This document shows positions 1 to 35,212 of a stretch of DNA of 64,000 nt, one piece after another (within the stretch, counting starts at the first letter, position 1; every line of letters starts with the position of its first letter). The stretch comes from Anolis sagrei (Eukaryota; Chordata; Lepidosauria; Squamata; Anolidae). The DNA lies in assembly GCF_037176765.1 (NCBI RefSeq), contig NC_090034.1:19848375-19912374 (forward strand). Direction: 5' to 3'. A program made the position numbers and the translations under genes. The notes beneath the pieces are model-generated. The model was not told the origin of the DNA, did no database searches, and saw only the letters and a program-made list of their open reading frames with translations.

Positions 1-130
1 CCACTTGCCTAGTTTCCAACACATCTCACAATCTCTGAGGATGCTTGCCATAAATGTGTTGGTGAAATGTCAGGAGAATGCTTTTGGAACATGGACCTCC
101 AGCCTGGAAGACTCACAGCAACCCAAACAC
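1..130 (+). repeat. Hammerhead-core repeat (Penelope-like?), partial copy
   Basis: The 3' part of the interspersed repeat described in full at 58413-58945, cut by the window edge. It keeps CTGAGGA at 35-41 and GAAATGTC at 64-71, and ends in the common ...AACTCACAGCAACCC segment. Confidence 0.6.
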
Positions 131-689
131 ACTTTGTTCCAAATGCCAGCCGTTCTTGGAAAACTACATTTGTAATGTAGTTTGAAATGCATTTAAAAAA
201 ACTTCCCTTTCTCCTTGTCCAAACACATTGTTAACAACAATGGTGGCTTTCCTCTATACAGAGCAGGAAAGGTTGGGATTTCTAGTTCTGACCGCATCCA
301 ATGGGAATAGAATCGAGCTTTTTCATACCAGGTATTTAAGTGAAACTGGTGAATAGATTTTTAGTAGAAAGGAAGCAAAGGGACTCAACAATAATCTGTT
401 TTCTCTCACAATTCATGCCCCAATTGCTTTCTCTAAAGGGATATTTCCCAAGCCCTATAGAGGGGGAAACTACAAAGAAAGACAAAGGGGACAATCCGGT
501 ACAGCTGAGCGTCCCAAAGCTGCAAATCAAGAGTTATTTCAAAGCTCAGAAAGGAGACATTTTTTCCTATGACTCTTTCCCCCTTGTTTCGCACAACACA
601 ATTATAGCGCTTCGATCCAAATTAATTGTCGTGGGATTCTGGGATTTGTCGTTATCTAAAACGACAAATCCTAGGTTTCCAACAATACC
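131..689. other. HAGH downstream flank, nothing recognised
   Basis: Beyond the likely HAGH poly(A) site. No exon and no family I can name. A 140-codon plus frame at 340-762 has no family features and runs into the repeat that follows, so I treat it as chance. Confidence 0.4.
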
Positions 690-982
690 AGCCAAAGCTG
701 GATCGACGTTCCAATATATAATCCAGTTTGGAAGTCATATAATGCATATAAGATCCATATAATGAAGTTCAATGCAGGGTACACCGCATTATATGGGTCT
801 ATACCAGGCCTGGGCAAACTTCGGCTTAAGCGGCTGAGGGGGAAAAGGAAGGGGCCCGAGGCTGTTAGGAACTGTGGGAGTTGCAGTCCAAAACACCCGG
901 AGGGCCAGAGTTTGCCCAGGCCTGGTCAATACTCACCCACATAATGCAAAACTGCATTATCTGGCAGTGTAGATCCAGCCTA
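690..982. mobile_element. Palindromic DNA element with a second one nested inside
   Basis: Outer element: ATAATGCAGTT-type arms and a GGCAGTGTAGATCCAGC end, as at 15520-15795. Inner element at 805-926: an inverted repeat opening CAGGCCTGGGCAAACTT and closing with its complement. It is the same family as 16015-16095, 28818-28945 and 53310-53420. Non-autonomous. Confidence 0.6.
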
Positions 983-1043
983 AGACAGTTAAAAGTGGAA
1001 ACAAAGTGGTTATCCTTGTGTTGCGGGAAAGACGTGTAAGCCG

Positions 1044-1049
1044 TTTAAT
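1044..1049 (-). terminator. HAGH: Candidate poly(A) signal of HAGH (ATTAAA)
   Basis: ATTAAA on the minus strand about 270 nt past the HAGH stop. It is the common variant of AATAAA. No AATAAA was noticed between it and the stop. Not confirmed by transcript data. Confidence 0.35.
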
Positions 1050-1321
1050 GGAGGAAAAGAAAAAGAACGGATGAATCGAAAAGTTGAAAGACAAAGATTC
1101 GTGCCAAAAAGGGTGGCCATTCTGCTCCCTGCGGCCGTGCCCCCAAAACATAAAAATATATCACCACACAATGGGCACATTCCACGAAAAATTAAAATCA
1201 TTTTCAATAGCGGTGCCTGGCTGGCATGGAGACGAAATGGTGGAAATTACTGAACCAGAACGGATTGAACAAAAACAGCAGAGGGAGGAGGGGGTAGGAG
1301 GGAGATCAACCGGGGTCGGCT

Positions 1322-24737
<23,416 letters not shown>

Positions 24738-24819
24738 GATCCGAGGCGGAGGCGGTGCAAACCCAGCTCGCTTTGGGTCGCCTTCGCCTTTCCTCCCTGA
24801 CCCTCCCCCGACAGCCAAT

Positions 24820-24967
24820 GGCAGGCTTCTCCGCCTGGCCAGGCCCAGCCTCCCCGGGAGGAGGAGGAGGAAGAGGAGGAAGAGGAAGAGAGGGAAAGGG
24901 GTGGGGAGCTTGCAAGGCATTGCATTGCTTGCATTGCGTCAAAGCGCAGGAGGAAGGCGCACGCTCG
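24820..24967 (+). other. FAHD1: Candidate untranslated first exon of FAHD1
   Basis: Only the 3' border is seen: CGCTCG|GTAAGC at 24967/24968 on the plus strand inside the CpG island. The partner acceptor would be the pyrimidine-rich ...TTTTTGGCAG ending at 28090, eight bases before the FAHD1 ATG. The 5' border is a guess. Joining them removes a 3.1 kb intron made mostly of repeats. Confidence 0.45.
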
Positions 24968-25199
24968 GTAAGCAACCCCACAGAACGGCCTTTTTTGCAT
25001 TTTGGGGAGGGCTTGCAACCTCACTGGCCTCCTCCCCAAAGGCCTGCCTCATTTCAGAGCCCAAGGGGAAGATTTTAGGGGAGAGTGTCCATCTTTTTTG
25101 GAAAGGAAGGGCGGACTTTGGAAGGGCGCAATGGAGAGGAGAGAGCGCGCCAAAGACCGCCTTCTCTTGGTGACCTCTTTCTCCTTGCCTTCAGAGCCT

Positions 25200-25600
25200 C
25201 ACTGCAAAGCAAGGCCTTAGTACGAAGGTGGAATGAAAAGGAATGCCTCCACCTTCCTAACTCAACAGATGACAGGACTGGTGTGCAGCAGGTACTGGCT
25301 TGCTCCACAGCTCCATTAGCGTGGAACGGTTGTGTTGTTAAAGTATTTATTTATTTATTTATCGTGCCAGGGGCATGTTTAGCCTGAAGCAGGCATGGTG
25401 CTTCACGAAAAGGCCTTACTGGTGCATTATTTAAACTGCTATGTTTATTCATATCATGATCTGATCACTATACTCAATATATCCCATATGCATGGGGGTA
25501 TTGGGGTAATGATACAAAAGGTTTGCTAGGGTAGACCCTCTTTCACTCAGACTCAGCCCCCCCCCCCCCCCCAATCGAAATCCTGGCTACGGGCCTGGTC
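25200..25600. repeat. Repeat with long C-run, between HAGH promoter and FAHD1
   Basis: 25370-25600 matches 50030-50235: GGTTTGCTAGGGTAGACCCT, then CTTTCACTCAGACTCAGC and a C-run at 25558-25572, closing CCTGGCTACGGGCCTGG. 25200-25370 shows nothing. Confidence 0.6.
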
Positions 25601-25975
25601 TGAAGAAGAGAAGGCTGAGAGGGGATATGATAGCCATGTATAAGTATGTGAGGGGAAGCCACAGGGAGGAGGGAGCAAGCTTGTTTTCTGCTTCCCTGGA
25701 GACTAGGACGCAATGGAACAATGGCTTCAAACTACAAGAGAGGAGATTTCATCTGAACATTGGGAAGAACTTCCTGACTGTGAGAGCCGTTCAGCAGTGG
25801 AACTCTCTGCCCCGGAGTGTGGTGGAGGCTCCTTCTTTGGAAGCTTTTAAACAGAGACTGGATGGCCATCTGTCAGGGGTGATTTGAATGCAATATTCCT
25901 GCTTCTTGGTAGAATGGGGTTGGACTGGATGGCCCATGAGGTCTCTTCCAACTCTTTGATTCTATGATTCTAGGG
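25600..25975 (+). mobile_element. CR1 LINE 3' end
   Basis: From AGAAGAGAAGGCTGAGAGGG to the terminal ATTCTATGATTCTA. It reads HLNIGKNFLTVRAVQQWNSL. Confidence 0.9.
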
Positions 25976-25999
25976 GCAACCAGACCATTGTATTACATT

Positions 26000-26530
26000 T
26001 CTGACAGAATCAAACAAACAGACAGACAGACAAAACACAGAGTTTGCAAGTTTGGTAGTTGATTAAATGTCCTTCGACCAGTATCTGGCCACTTGGAGTG
26101 TCTCTGGTGTTGCAACAAGGAGGTCCTCCATTGTGCATGTGGCAGGGCTCAGGTTGCATTGCAGCAGGTGGTCTGTGGTTTGCTCTTCTCCACACTCGCA
26201 TGTCGTGGATTCCACTTTGTAGCCCCATTTCTTGAGGTTGGCTCTGCATCTTGTGGTGCCTGAGCGCAGTCTGTTCAGTGCCTTCCAAGTCGCCCAGTTT
26301 TCTGTGTGCCCAGGGGGAGTCTCTCATTTGGTATCAGCCATTGGTTGAGGTTCTGGGTTTGAGCCTGCCACTTTTGGACTCTCGCTTGCTGAGGTGTTCC
26401 AGCAAGTGTCTCTAGATCTTAGAAAACTATTTCTTGATTTAAGTCATTGACGTGCTGGCTGATACCCAAACAAGGGATGAGCTGGTGATGTCACTGCCTT
26501 GGTCCTTTCACTATTGGCCTTTCACGTTGT
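26000..26530 (-). mobile_element. LINE 3' UTR, same family as 37240-38320
   Basis: Complement of the plus-strand copy. Shared: TTGGTAGTTGATTAAATGTC / GACATCTAG-type end, CCACTTGGAGTGTCTCTGGT and ACCAAGGC-TTGACATC segments. Confidence 0.7.
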
Positions 26531-26587
26531 TAAAGTGTGAAGTATGGAACCCTACACAGAGGGTCAGTCAATGCAACTTAAGCAAAG

Positions 26588-27068
26588 TTGTTGTTGTTCA
26601 TTCGTTCAGTTGCTTCTGACTCTTCGTGACCTCCTGGACCAGCCCATGCCAGAGCTCCCTGTCAGCCGTGGCCACCCTCAGCTCCTTCAAGGTCAAGCCA
26701 GTCACTTCAAGGATGCCATCCATCCATCCATCTTGCCCTTGGTCAGCCCCTCTTCATTTTTCCCTTCCATTTTCCCCAGCATCATTGTCTTCTCTAAGCT
26801 TTCCTGTCTTCTCATGATGTGGCCAAAGTACTTCATCTTTGCCTCAACTATCCTTCCCTCCAACGAGCAGTCGGGCTTTATTTCCTGGAGGATGGACTGG
26901 TTGGATCTTCTCGCTGTCCAAGGCACTCTCAGAACTTTCCTCCAGCACCAGTTCAAAAGCATATATCTTCCTTCGCTCAGCCTTCCCTATGGACCCGGGC
27001 TTCAAACTGCCAACCTTTCAATGGGTGTGATCTATTGCTGCTGGTGATTAACCAGCTGTGCTAAAGCC
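26588..27068 (-). mobile_element. BovB LINE 3' fragment and SINE-like tail
   Basis: Minus frame reads VLRVPWTARRSNQSILQEIK and KYFGHIMRRQESLEKTMMLG, the BovB ORF C-terminus. GTTGTTCATTCGTTCAGT marks the 3' end. 26990-27068 looks like a tRNA head (complement GCTTTAGCACAGCTGGTTAA). Confidence 0.85.
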
Positions 27069-27079
27069 CGGCCTCTTTC

Positions 27080-27500
27080 TTTGGGTTCATCTACATTGTA
27101 GAATGAATGCAGTTTGACACCATTTTTACTGCTGTGGATCAATGCTCTGGAATTGTGAAAATTCTACAGGGTCTGCCAAAAGTTACAAAGAGGTTTCAAT
27201 ATGTAATAACTTCTTTAGTTTTTGATTTTAATGTACAAGGCCATAGCACTGAATACAGGAGACGTAAAGAAAATTGCATTATGTATAAAATATTTTTGAA
27301 AACTGTTTTCAAAAGGTTATTAAAACTTTCTGACTTATGGCCAACCCTGTAGTCAGCACTTTTTGATAGAGACACCAGCACTTTTTGACAGAGAAGGATA
27401 AAGGATTTTTGAAACTGCAACTCCCAGGATTCTGTTGTGTTCAGCCATGGCAGTTAAAGCGGTATTAAACTGTGCTCATTCTATAGTGCAGATGAACCCA
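27080..27500. mobile_element. Palindromic element with nested mariner MITE
   Basis: Outer arms ATTCATCTACATTGTAGAATG / CATTCTATAGTGCAGATG... Inner 27167-27349: ends CAGGGTCTGCCAAAAGT and CAGGGTTGGCCATAAGT, TA on both sides, 183 bp. Confidence 0.75.
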
Positions 27501-27529
27501 TTTGTCTCTCAGGCTCTTTCTAGTACAGG

Positions 27530-27995
27530 TAAAGGTTTCCTCTGACACTAAGTATAGTCGTGTCCGACTGTGGGGTGGTGCTCATCTCTATTTCTAACCT
27601 GAAGAGCCAGTGTTGTTCGTAGACACCTCCAAGGTTATGTGGCCAGCATGACTGCATGGAGCGGCGTTACCTTCCCACAGAAGTGGTACCTATTGATCTA
27701 CTCACATTTGCATGTTTTAGAACTGCTAGGTTGGCAGAAACTGGGCCTAACCAGCAGGAGCTCACCCTGCTCCCCGGATTTGCTCCACCGACCTTTCGGT
27801 CAATAAGTTCAGCAGCTCAGCGATTTAACCCGTTGCGCCAACAGGGAGGGCTTCTACTGCCCTATCTCCCAGGATCTGATCCCAGATTATCTGCTTATCC
27901 CAGATTATATGGCAGTGGAGAGTCATATAATCCAGTTCAAAACAGGTGACTTGGGATCAAATCCTGGGATATAAGGACAGTGTAAAATGGGCCTC
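27530..27995 (-). mobile_element. tRNA-derived SINE and palindromic element
   Basis: SINE 27530-27850 (ACCTTT-tail family, minus). 27870-27995 holds ATATGGCAGTGGAGAGTCATA and GGATCAAATCCTGGGA arms. Confidence 0.75.
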
Positions 27996-28098
27996 AATTT
28001 GAAGGGAAGGAAGCTGTCAGGTTGATGTAGGAAACTGTATCCCCTGCTGCTTGGATCAAAATTCATTTCCCTCCTTTTACTTTTTGGCAGTATGAAAC

Positions 28099-28770
28099 AT
28101 GGCTTCCACCAAGCCTTTGTCCCGGTTCTGGGAGTGGGGAAAGAACATCATCTGTGTGGGGCGGAATTACGCCGATCACGCCAAGGAGATGAAGAACGCC
28201 GTCCCCTCCGAGCCGCTCTTCTTCCTCAAGCCTTCCTCAGCCTACGTCCGGGAAGGTTTCCCCATCGTCCGGCCCTACTATTGCCACAAACTGCACCACG
28301 AGGTGGAACTAGGGGTGGTGATGGGGAGGGGGGCCAAGGGGGTGTCCCCGGAGGCGGCCATGGAGCATGTGGGGGGCTATGCCCTGTGCTTGGACATGAC
28401 CGCCAGGGACACCCAGGAGGAGTGTAAGAAGAAGGGCCTCCCCTGGACCTTGGCCAAAGGCTTCCACACCTCCTGCCCGGTCAGCGACTTCCTCCCCAAA
28501 GAAAAGGTTCCCGATCCGCACCAGTTGAAGCTCTGGCTGAAGGTCAACGGGGAGTTGCGGCAAGAAGGAGAGACGTCCAGCATGATCTTCTCCATCCCGT
28601 ATATCATCAGCTACATCAGTGGGATCGTTCCTCTGGAAGAAGGGGATGTCATACTAACGGGGTCACCCAAAGGGGTTTCGGCTGTCGAGGAGAATGACGA
28701 GATAGAAGCCGGGATCGAAGGGCTGCTCACCATGAGGTTTCGAGTTGCCCAGCAAAGAAGCCGGCCCTGA
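28099..28770 (+). CDS. FAHD1: FAHD1, acylpyruvase / oxaloacetate decarboxylase
   Basis: A mitochondrial FAH-superfamily enzyme that hydrolyses acylpyruvates and decarboxylates oxaloacetate. One intact exon encodes 223 aa; human FAHD1 is 224 aa and very similar (GKNI-CVGRNYADH near the N-terminus; SSMIFSIPYIISY and EEGD-ILTG-PKGV near the C-terminus). Metal ligands E68, E70 (HHEVELG) and D99 (CLDMTARD), and the catalytic pair H27/E30, are present. The ATG at 28099 has a fair Kozak context (AAACATGG). An upstream ATG at 28092 is in another frame with a poorer context. A CAG acceptor with a pyrimidine tract ends at 28090, so the exon may be spliced to a 5' UTR exon in the HAGH promoter. HAGH and MEIOB flank it on the opposite strand. 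Confidence 0.97.
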   Translation: MASTKPLSRFWEWGKNIICVGRNYADHAKEMKNAVPSEPLFFLKPSSAYVREGFPIVRPYYCHKLHHEVELGVVMGRGAKGVSPEAAMEHVGGYALCLDMTARDTQEECKKKGLPWTLAKGFHTSCPVSDFLPKEKVPDPHQLKLWLKVNGELRQEGETSSMIFSIPYIISYISGIVPLEEGDVILTGSPKGVSAVEENDEIEAGIEGLLTMRFRVAQQRSRP

Positions 28771-28817
28771 AAAAATGGTCCAGGACCCAAAGAGAGTTTT
28801 GCTCACTGTATTATAGG

Positions 28818-28945
28818 GCAGGCATGGGCAAACCTTGGCCCTCCAGATGTTTTGGACTTCAACTCCCACAATTCCTAACAGCCGGTAGAAATGTGGGAGT
28901 TGAAGTCCATAACACCTGGAAGGCCAAAGTTTGCCCATGCCTTGT
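28818..28945. mobile_element. Palindromic DNA element in probable FAHD1 3' UTR
   Basis: GGCATGGGCAAACCTTGGCC ... and its inverted copy GGCCAAAGTTTGCCCATGCC around CCTAACAGCCGGTAG. Could fold as a strong RNA hairpin. Confidence 0.8.
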
Positions 28946-29059
28946 ATAGGGGGACACCAGCATCGTCTTTTTCCTGAGTCATGCAAGGAAATGAAAGCTG
29001 AGCTTCTTCTCAGACCAGTCCACTAGGATCTTGTCATTTCAGGTCCAGGGGATCCCAGG

Positions 29060-29375
29060 TGAGATTACTGCAGTGGCTAATTAGGCCCTTGGCCATCCAA
29101 TACCCCAATGGGTAGGGTTGTCCATGCAAATTCAATGGATAAGGCTGTCCGTGGGAGGTATTCAACTATCCAATGAGTCAATAGGTAGGGTTATACATTG
29201 GTTTCATGGAGATATTTAACCACCTAATGGATCAATGAGTAGGGTTGTTCATGGTTTTAATGCAGATATTCAACCACCTAATGGATCGATGGGTAGGGTT
29301 GTTCATGGGTTTCATGGAGATATTCAACCATCTAATGGATCAATGGGTAGAGTTGTCCATAGTTTCATGGAGATG
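29060..29375. repeat. 54-bp minisatellite, second array, 3' of FAHD1
   Basis: Same unit and same non-tandem leader (GGCTAATTAGGCCCTTGGCC) as 10900-11470. About four units. Confidence 0.92.
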
Positions 29376-29513
29376 TTAGGATTGAACTCCATTTACTTCT
29401 GTTTAAGTCAAAACAAACCAAAAGTATGACAATGACTCCCCCCCCCCCCGAAAAACACAGCAAAGTGCCTGCAAAAACAACACAGAATGTTCTATTAAAT
29501 ATTTTTGATATGA

Positions 29514-29564
29514 AATAAATTGTCACAAAGTCTGATGTAACTGAATACTAAAATGGTGAATAAA
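29514..29564 (+). terminator. FAHD1: Candidate poly(A) signals of FAHD1
   Basis: AATAAA at 29514-29519 and again at 29559-29564, the first seen after the FAHD1 stop. If used, the 3' UTR is about 750-800 nt and contains a palindromic repeat and a 54-bp minisatellite. Confidence 0.4.
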
Positions 29565-29594
29565 TATCTTTGCTTTAATAGAACAATTTTGTTA

Positions 29595-30075
29595 AAGTTT
29601 ATTTACTTATTTATTTGCAACATTTATATCCCGCCCTTCTCACCCTGAAGGGGACTCAGGGCAGCTTATATAAATTATTACTCTATGCCCAAACAACAAT
29701 AACAACAATTAAAAGCAATGAAACAACAATTTAAAACAACATTAAACAACATATGTTAACATTAGATAACTATTGTGCATAGATCCAAAGCCAATCAATC
29801 AATCATATTCATCAATCCAGGGTCAATTCCAAATGTATTGCACAGATAATTATGCTGGGCCAAATGCTTGCTCCCAATTGAAAATATCCTCTTAACATTT
29901 TCCTCAAATTTTAACAAATTTAGATCACATTTAGATCATTGTTTCAAAGAGTAATTCAACAATACTTGGAATAATCTTGGAGACTGTTTCTTCAGCAATG
30001 TAATGAACTTAAACAAGTTGTAATAAAGCAACTTTGCAACAAGGATGCAACATGAAGAAATAATGATTCCACCAA
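29595..30075. mobile_element. L2-like fragment and AT-rich flank
   Basis: 29597-29690 carries the TATATCCCGCCCTTCTCACC box and then GACTCAGGGCAGCTTA. 29690-30075 (AACAACAAT runs, then AT-rich) shows no gene. Confidence 0.5.
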
Positions 30076-30128
30076 ATTACAACAGAATCTGAAAAAAAAT
30101 CTTTCCAACTGTTATGAAGGGAGCATAG

Positions 30129-30236
30129 TTATTTTTCTTTCACTGACAGGTGTTGACTGGCTTCCACAGGATCAGCCAGCTTGCAAGAGAGGAGGTTCAC
30201 TCTCAGTCCAGTTCGCGAACTTGCAGAAGGAATAAT
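30129..30236 (-). CDS. MEIOB: MEIOB coding exon 13 (last)
   Basis: Reads [20 protein letters not shown], then [15 protein letters not shown] and TAA at 30131-30129. Acceptor CACAG at 30237-30241. Confidence 0.95.
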   Translation of the reverse strand: MIPSASSRTGLRVNLLSCKLADPVEASQHLSVKEK

Positions 30237-32434
30237 CTGTGGAGGAAATTTCAAATTAATTGCTGTAAAAAGAAATAAATAATTGTAAATTTCTTTCTCT
30301 TTTAAATAGATATAAAACAAAATAACGTTGCAAAGACTGTGGATTTCACAATGTGTGTGTCAGGAGCGACTTGAGAAACTGCAAGTCGCTTCTGGTGTGA
30401 GAGAATTGGCTGTCTGCAAGGACGTTGCCCAGGGGACACTCGGTTGTTTTACTATCCTATGAGAGGCTTCTCTCGTGTCCCTGCATAAGAAGCTGGAGCT
30501 GATAGACAGGCGCTCACCCTGCTCCCCATATTAATTGGCCGTCTGCAAGGACGTTGCCTGGGGGACGCCCAGATGTTTTACTATACTATGGGAGGTTTCT
30601 CTCATGTCTCCACATGGGAAGCTGGAGCTGACAGATGGGAAGTCACCCCGCTCCCCGAATTCGAACCACCAACCTTTCAGTCAGCAATCCTGCCGGCACA
30701 AGGGCTTAACCCATTGTGCCACAAGGGGCTCCTACACAATAAGATGAGATTGGAGCAAGTGTCAAAAGGACCGCTGCTTTCTCAGGTACATATTTAATTA
30801 AGTATTGTTCTATTACATACTTTAAAGTAAATTTTGCTTCGTTCCAACAGAAAGTGCCACTTCAAGGCAGTCCTTTGAGCCTCGGTCAAAGCCTGGAACT
30901 CCTGGACCTAATGGAATAGCCATAGTTTAGCTAGTATAAAATACATATAATTCAGAAGAAGGTATGTTTTTCAGTAATCCAGTAAGATAAAGGTAAAGGT
31001 TTCCCCTTGACATTAAGTGTAATTGAGTCTGACTCTGGGGGTTGGTGCTCATCTCCATTCTAAGCTGAAGAGCTGTCGTTGTCCGTAGATGCCTCCTGGG
31101 TCATGTAGCCGGCATGACTGCATGGACCGCCATTATCTTCCTGCCAGAGCGGTACCTATTAATGTCACATTTGCATGTTTTCGAGCTGCTTGGTTGGCAG
31201 AAGCCGGGGCTAACAGTGGGAGCTCATCCTGCTCCCTGGATTCGAATCGCTGATCTTTCAGTCAGCAAGTTCAGCAGCTCAGAGGTTTAACCCGCTGTGC
31301 CACCAGGAGCCCCAATAATCCAGTACAAGGACCCAAATGCCAAACTTTTTCCAGACCAGATGATAATTCAAGCATCCATCTTAGCTTTTCATAATTCCTT
31401 GCAATGGGGAAAAAAGAGTGCTGGGATTTGTTTCAATTGCACGGTCAATGGAAGAATCCATTTTTGATTAAAGAGCTATCCAAGTGATCATTTTGGAATT
31501 TTAAAAATGATTTGCTTCAATATTAACATATCGGCTTCCACAAAATGCTCATTTTGGAAAATAATTTTATATCTCTATAGGCAAAAACTAGCAACAGCTT
31601 AAGAAATTACTTAAGTAAATAACTTAAATAAATTAAGAAATTACTGCGCCTTAAGAAATTACTTTTGGTGATCCACAGTGCGCTTCATCAAATGTGAGGT
31701 TGGCTGTCAGAGTTACAAGCATTATTTATTGCCGTGTATAAAACCCTTTAAGCTGAAAGGATCCTAAATAAACATGGCAATCAAAAGACCCCCATCACAT
31801 TTTTTCTGCATCAAAGAAAAAAAGAGGAATTGAGGGAAGCTTTTTCCTGGTAAGGTGTCTCACCGTATAACCCAGAGTCTCTTCGGCCACTGTGTCGGAG
31901 AGACTGCAAGAATGGAGGGTGCCTGTGTGATCAGTCAGATCGACAAAGAGATCAAAGCTGGGGAAGACTGAGATGGCATCAGAAGAGGCACCAAAATCGG
32001 GGCAGAAAGAACACGCGTTTGTGTTTTCGTTGACCACAAAGCGGCACTTGACACTGAAGGAAGGGAATAAATAGCACAGTTAAATAAACTGATCCATACT
32101 ATTGCTGAATGGGCCAGTTTTGAAAACAATTTGGGTGCTGGCCCTGGAAGACTAGGATTCAAGTTCCTGTGTGCCATATTGTGGGAAATGACAACCTTCT
32201 TCAAGCCTTCTCTAGTAATATTTATCCATCATCCTGCTGATTACTGTTTCCTATATGTATGATCCGATATGCAGCTTCCTTTACTCTATGGTTTCTGAGA
32301 AGTTTTAAAAAGGCTGCACATCACATTCTCTCTCTCTCTTTCCTTTTGATTATGTGATAGCTGTTTTGTTATAAGAGAGATGCCTTGGCTAGCTGGCACA
32401 GGGAACCATCTCAAACATATTGGAAACTGGACTG

Positions 32435-32477
<43 letters not shown>

Positions 32478-33251
32478 GTGTGTGTAATGAGTACCTTGTG
32501 TGTAATATGTGTGTAATTAGTACCTTAAAAACAAAAGAACCAATGAATGAAATTACACCAAATTGGGCAACAAAACGTCTCACAACACAAGGAGTGACCA
32601 TCACTCAAAAAATTATGATTTTGTCACTTGGGAGTTGTAGTTGCTGGGATTTATAGTTCACCTACAATCAAAGAGCATTCTGAACTCCATCAAAGATGGA
32701 ATTGAATCATAGAATCATAGAGTTGGAGGAGATCTCATGGGCCATCCAGTCCAACCCCCTGCCTAGAAGCAGGAAAATCACATTCAAAGCACCCCCTACA
32801 GTTGGCCATCCAGCCTCTGTTTAAAAGCTTCCAAAGAGGGAGTCTCCACCACACACAGAACTCCCATGACCAACAGAACATACTGGAAGGGTTTGCTGGG
32901 CATTGACCTTGAGTTTGGGAGTTGTAGTTCACCTACATCCAGAGAGCACTGTGGACTCAAACAATGATGGATCTGGACCAAACTTGGCACAAGCACTCAA
33001 TACGCCCAAATATGAACACAGATGGAGTTTGGGGGAAATAGACCTTGACATTTGGGAGTTGTAGTCACTGGGATTCACAGTTCACCTACAATCAAAGAGC
33101 ATTCTGAAGCCCACGAACAACAGAATCGGGACAAACTTTCCACACAGAACCCCCATGATCAACATCAAATACTTAAGGCCATCCAGTCCAACTCCCTTCA
33201 TCAGGGCAAGAAAATGTAATCAAAGTCTTCCTGACAAAGAACCATGCAGCC

Positions 33252-33293
<42 letters not shown>

Positions 33294-35166
33294 CGCTATG
33301 ATTCACACACACACAGATATAGTATCGTAGATTTGAAAGGGACCCCTAAAGAAGGACAATGATACGTTGCATATTCCAGAGTAGGCTAACCAGACACTCT
33401 CCACATCAACACTGACAAAGAAACAACAAGAAATACTGTTTACCCACAAGCATAAAGAAATTACATATATAAGGAACCAACACTTTCTCATTACTTTATT
33501 TTCCAGATTACCAGACTAGGCCACAGCAACGCGTGGCAGGGGACGGCTAGTAATAATAATAATACTTTATTTATACCCCGCTCTATCTCCCCCAGGCGGA
33601 CTCGGGGCAGCTTACATGAGACCATGCCTGTCAGTACAATAAACACAATATTACACAAAAGCATAATAAAACCAGAAAATAAAATACATAAAATGCAGAA
33701 CCAATATAATGCACGACACAGCAATATAAAATCAAACATTAAAATACAAAGGAATTACACTGGGCAGGGCCAAATTCAAAGATAAAAATTTTAATACACT
33801 GGGAGATAGGGCAATGGAAATTGTCAGGGAGGTATTTATTTATTTATTTACAGTATTTATATTCCGCTCTTCTCATCCCGCAGGGGACTCAGAGGCTATT
33901 TAACTTTTTCTGGCCGCCAGGGGAGCTGTCGCTTTCATCGTCCGTCTGCGACACTGATGAAGTACTTCCGCATTCCCCGCATGCTGGCGTTTTTTTATGG
34001 CCTCATAAATTAGTTAATTTAGCCTCCCCACACAAGGTGGTACCTAATTTTCCTACTTGACAGATGCAACTGTCTTTCGGGTTGCAAAGGTCGACAACAG
34101 GCTACACAATTGGTTGGAAGCCCACTCCAACCAGGGCTGGCTTCGAACTTATGACCTTTTGGTCAGAGTGATCTTATAATGCAGCTGACACTCAGCCAGC
34201 TGCGCCACAATCCCGGTGCTGAACACATGAAGGTTGTGAGTAAACCAAATATGTTATTTTTATCAAAGTCTACTTCATTTTTGTCTCTTGAGTGCATGAT
34301 ATAAAACAAGTTGTTTTACGAGAGAGTTTATATATTTCTGGGCACTGAAAAACACTTCTGAAGCACTGCTGTTTTTATGCACTGGCAAAAACACTTCTGA
34401 AGCACTGCTGTTTCTATGCACTGTTTTCCTAACAGAACAAAGATAACAGGTTATTGAGTCTAATAACCATTGCCTAGCATAATTATATCTGGTTGTACAC
34501 ATTCACACTTGTCTCAAACAGACAGGAATTCTTTCTCCCACCCTGGATATTATTCCACAAATAGATAAACTGTACTTGCCTAATTTCCAACAGACCTCAC
34601 AAACTCTGAGGATGCCTGCCACAGATGTGGGTGAAATGTCAGAACAAAATACTTCTGAAACATAGCCAGACAGCCTAGAAAACTCAATTCTTAGATGGTT
34701 TGGGACAATGAAGAAAATAAAAAGTCAAGGTGATGTTTAATGTGCTGCTTACCATCTGTTGCGTATGACCTTTGGTGTTTCGGTATCAATATTCAGTGTC
34801 GAAATGTAGGCAAAAATGATGCCATAGAAAGGTTCAGGCTTTCCGACTTTCTGCACAACTTCAGATTTTAACTGTTCCACTGTATAAACATCAGCTATTG
34901 TCTGCACTAAAGAGGAGTATATGGGAGAATTAGGGTTATCTGAAATGTAGTCCAAATTCTAAAGATACTGAGTGATTCCTAGTTATTTGGGTGGATTTTT
35001 AACATAAGTTAAATTCATCGCAAAAGGAGTGAAATTATTATATTTTAATGTATCAAGACCGAACTGATTTACCCAAAAGTTGCATTTTAGCATTGGAAAT
35101 ATTAAGTTATGTATGACTTATGTACTTGAGTGCCAATTTTGAGGAAAAGGCAGAATTTAAATAAAC

Positions 35167-35212
<46 letters not shown>

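Noticed and set aside
33241-33300. CRISPR-like regular repeats
   Set aside because: GATA/GA microsatellite; there are no spacers and the genome is eukaryotic.
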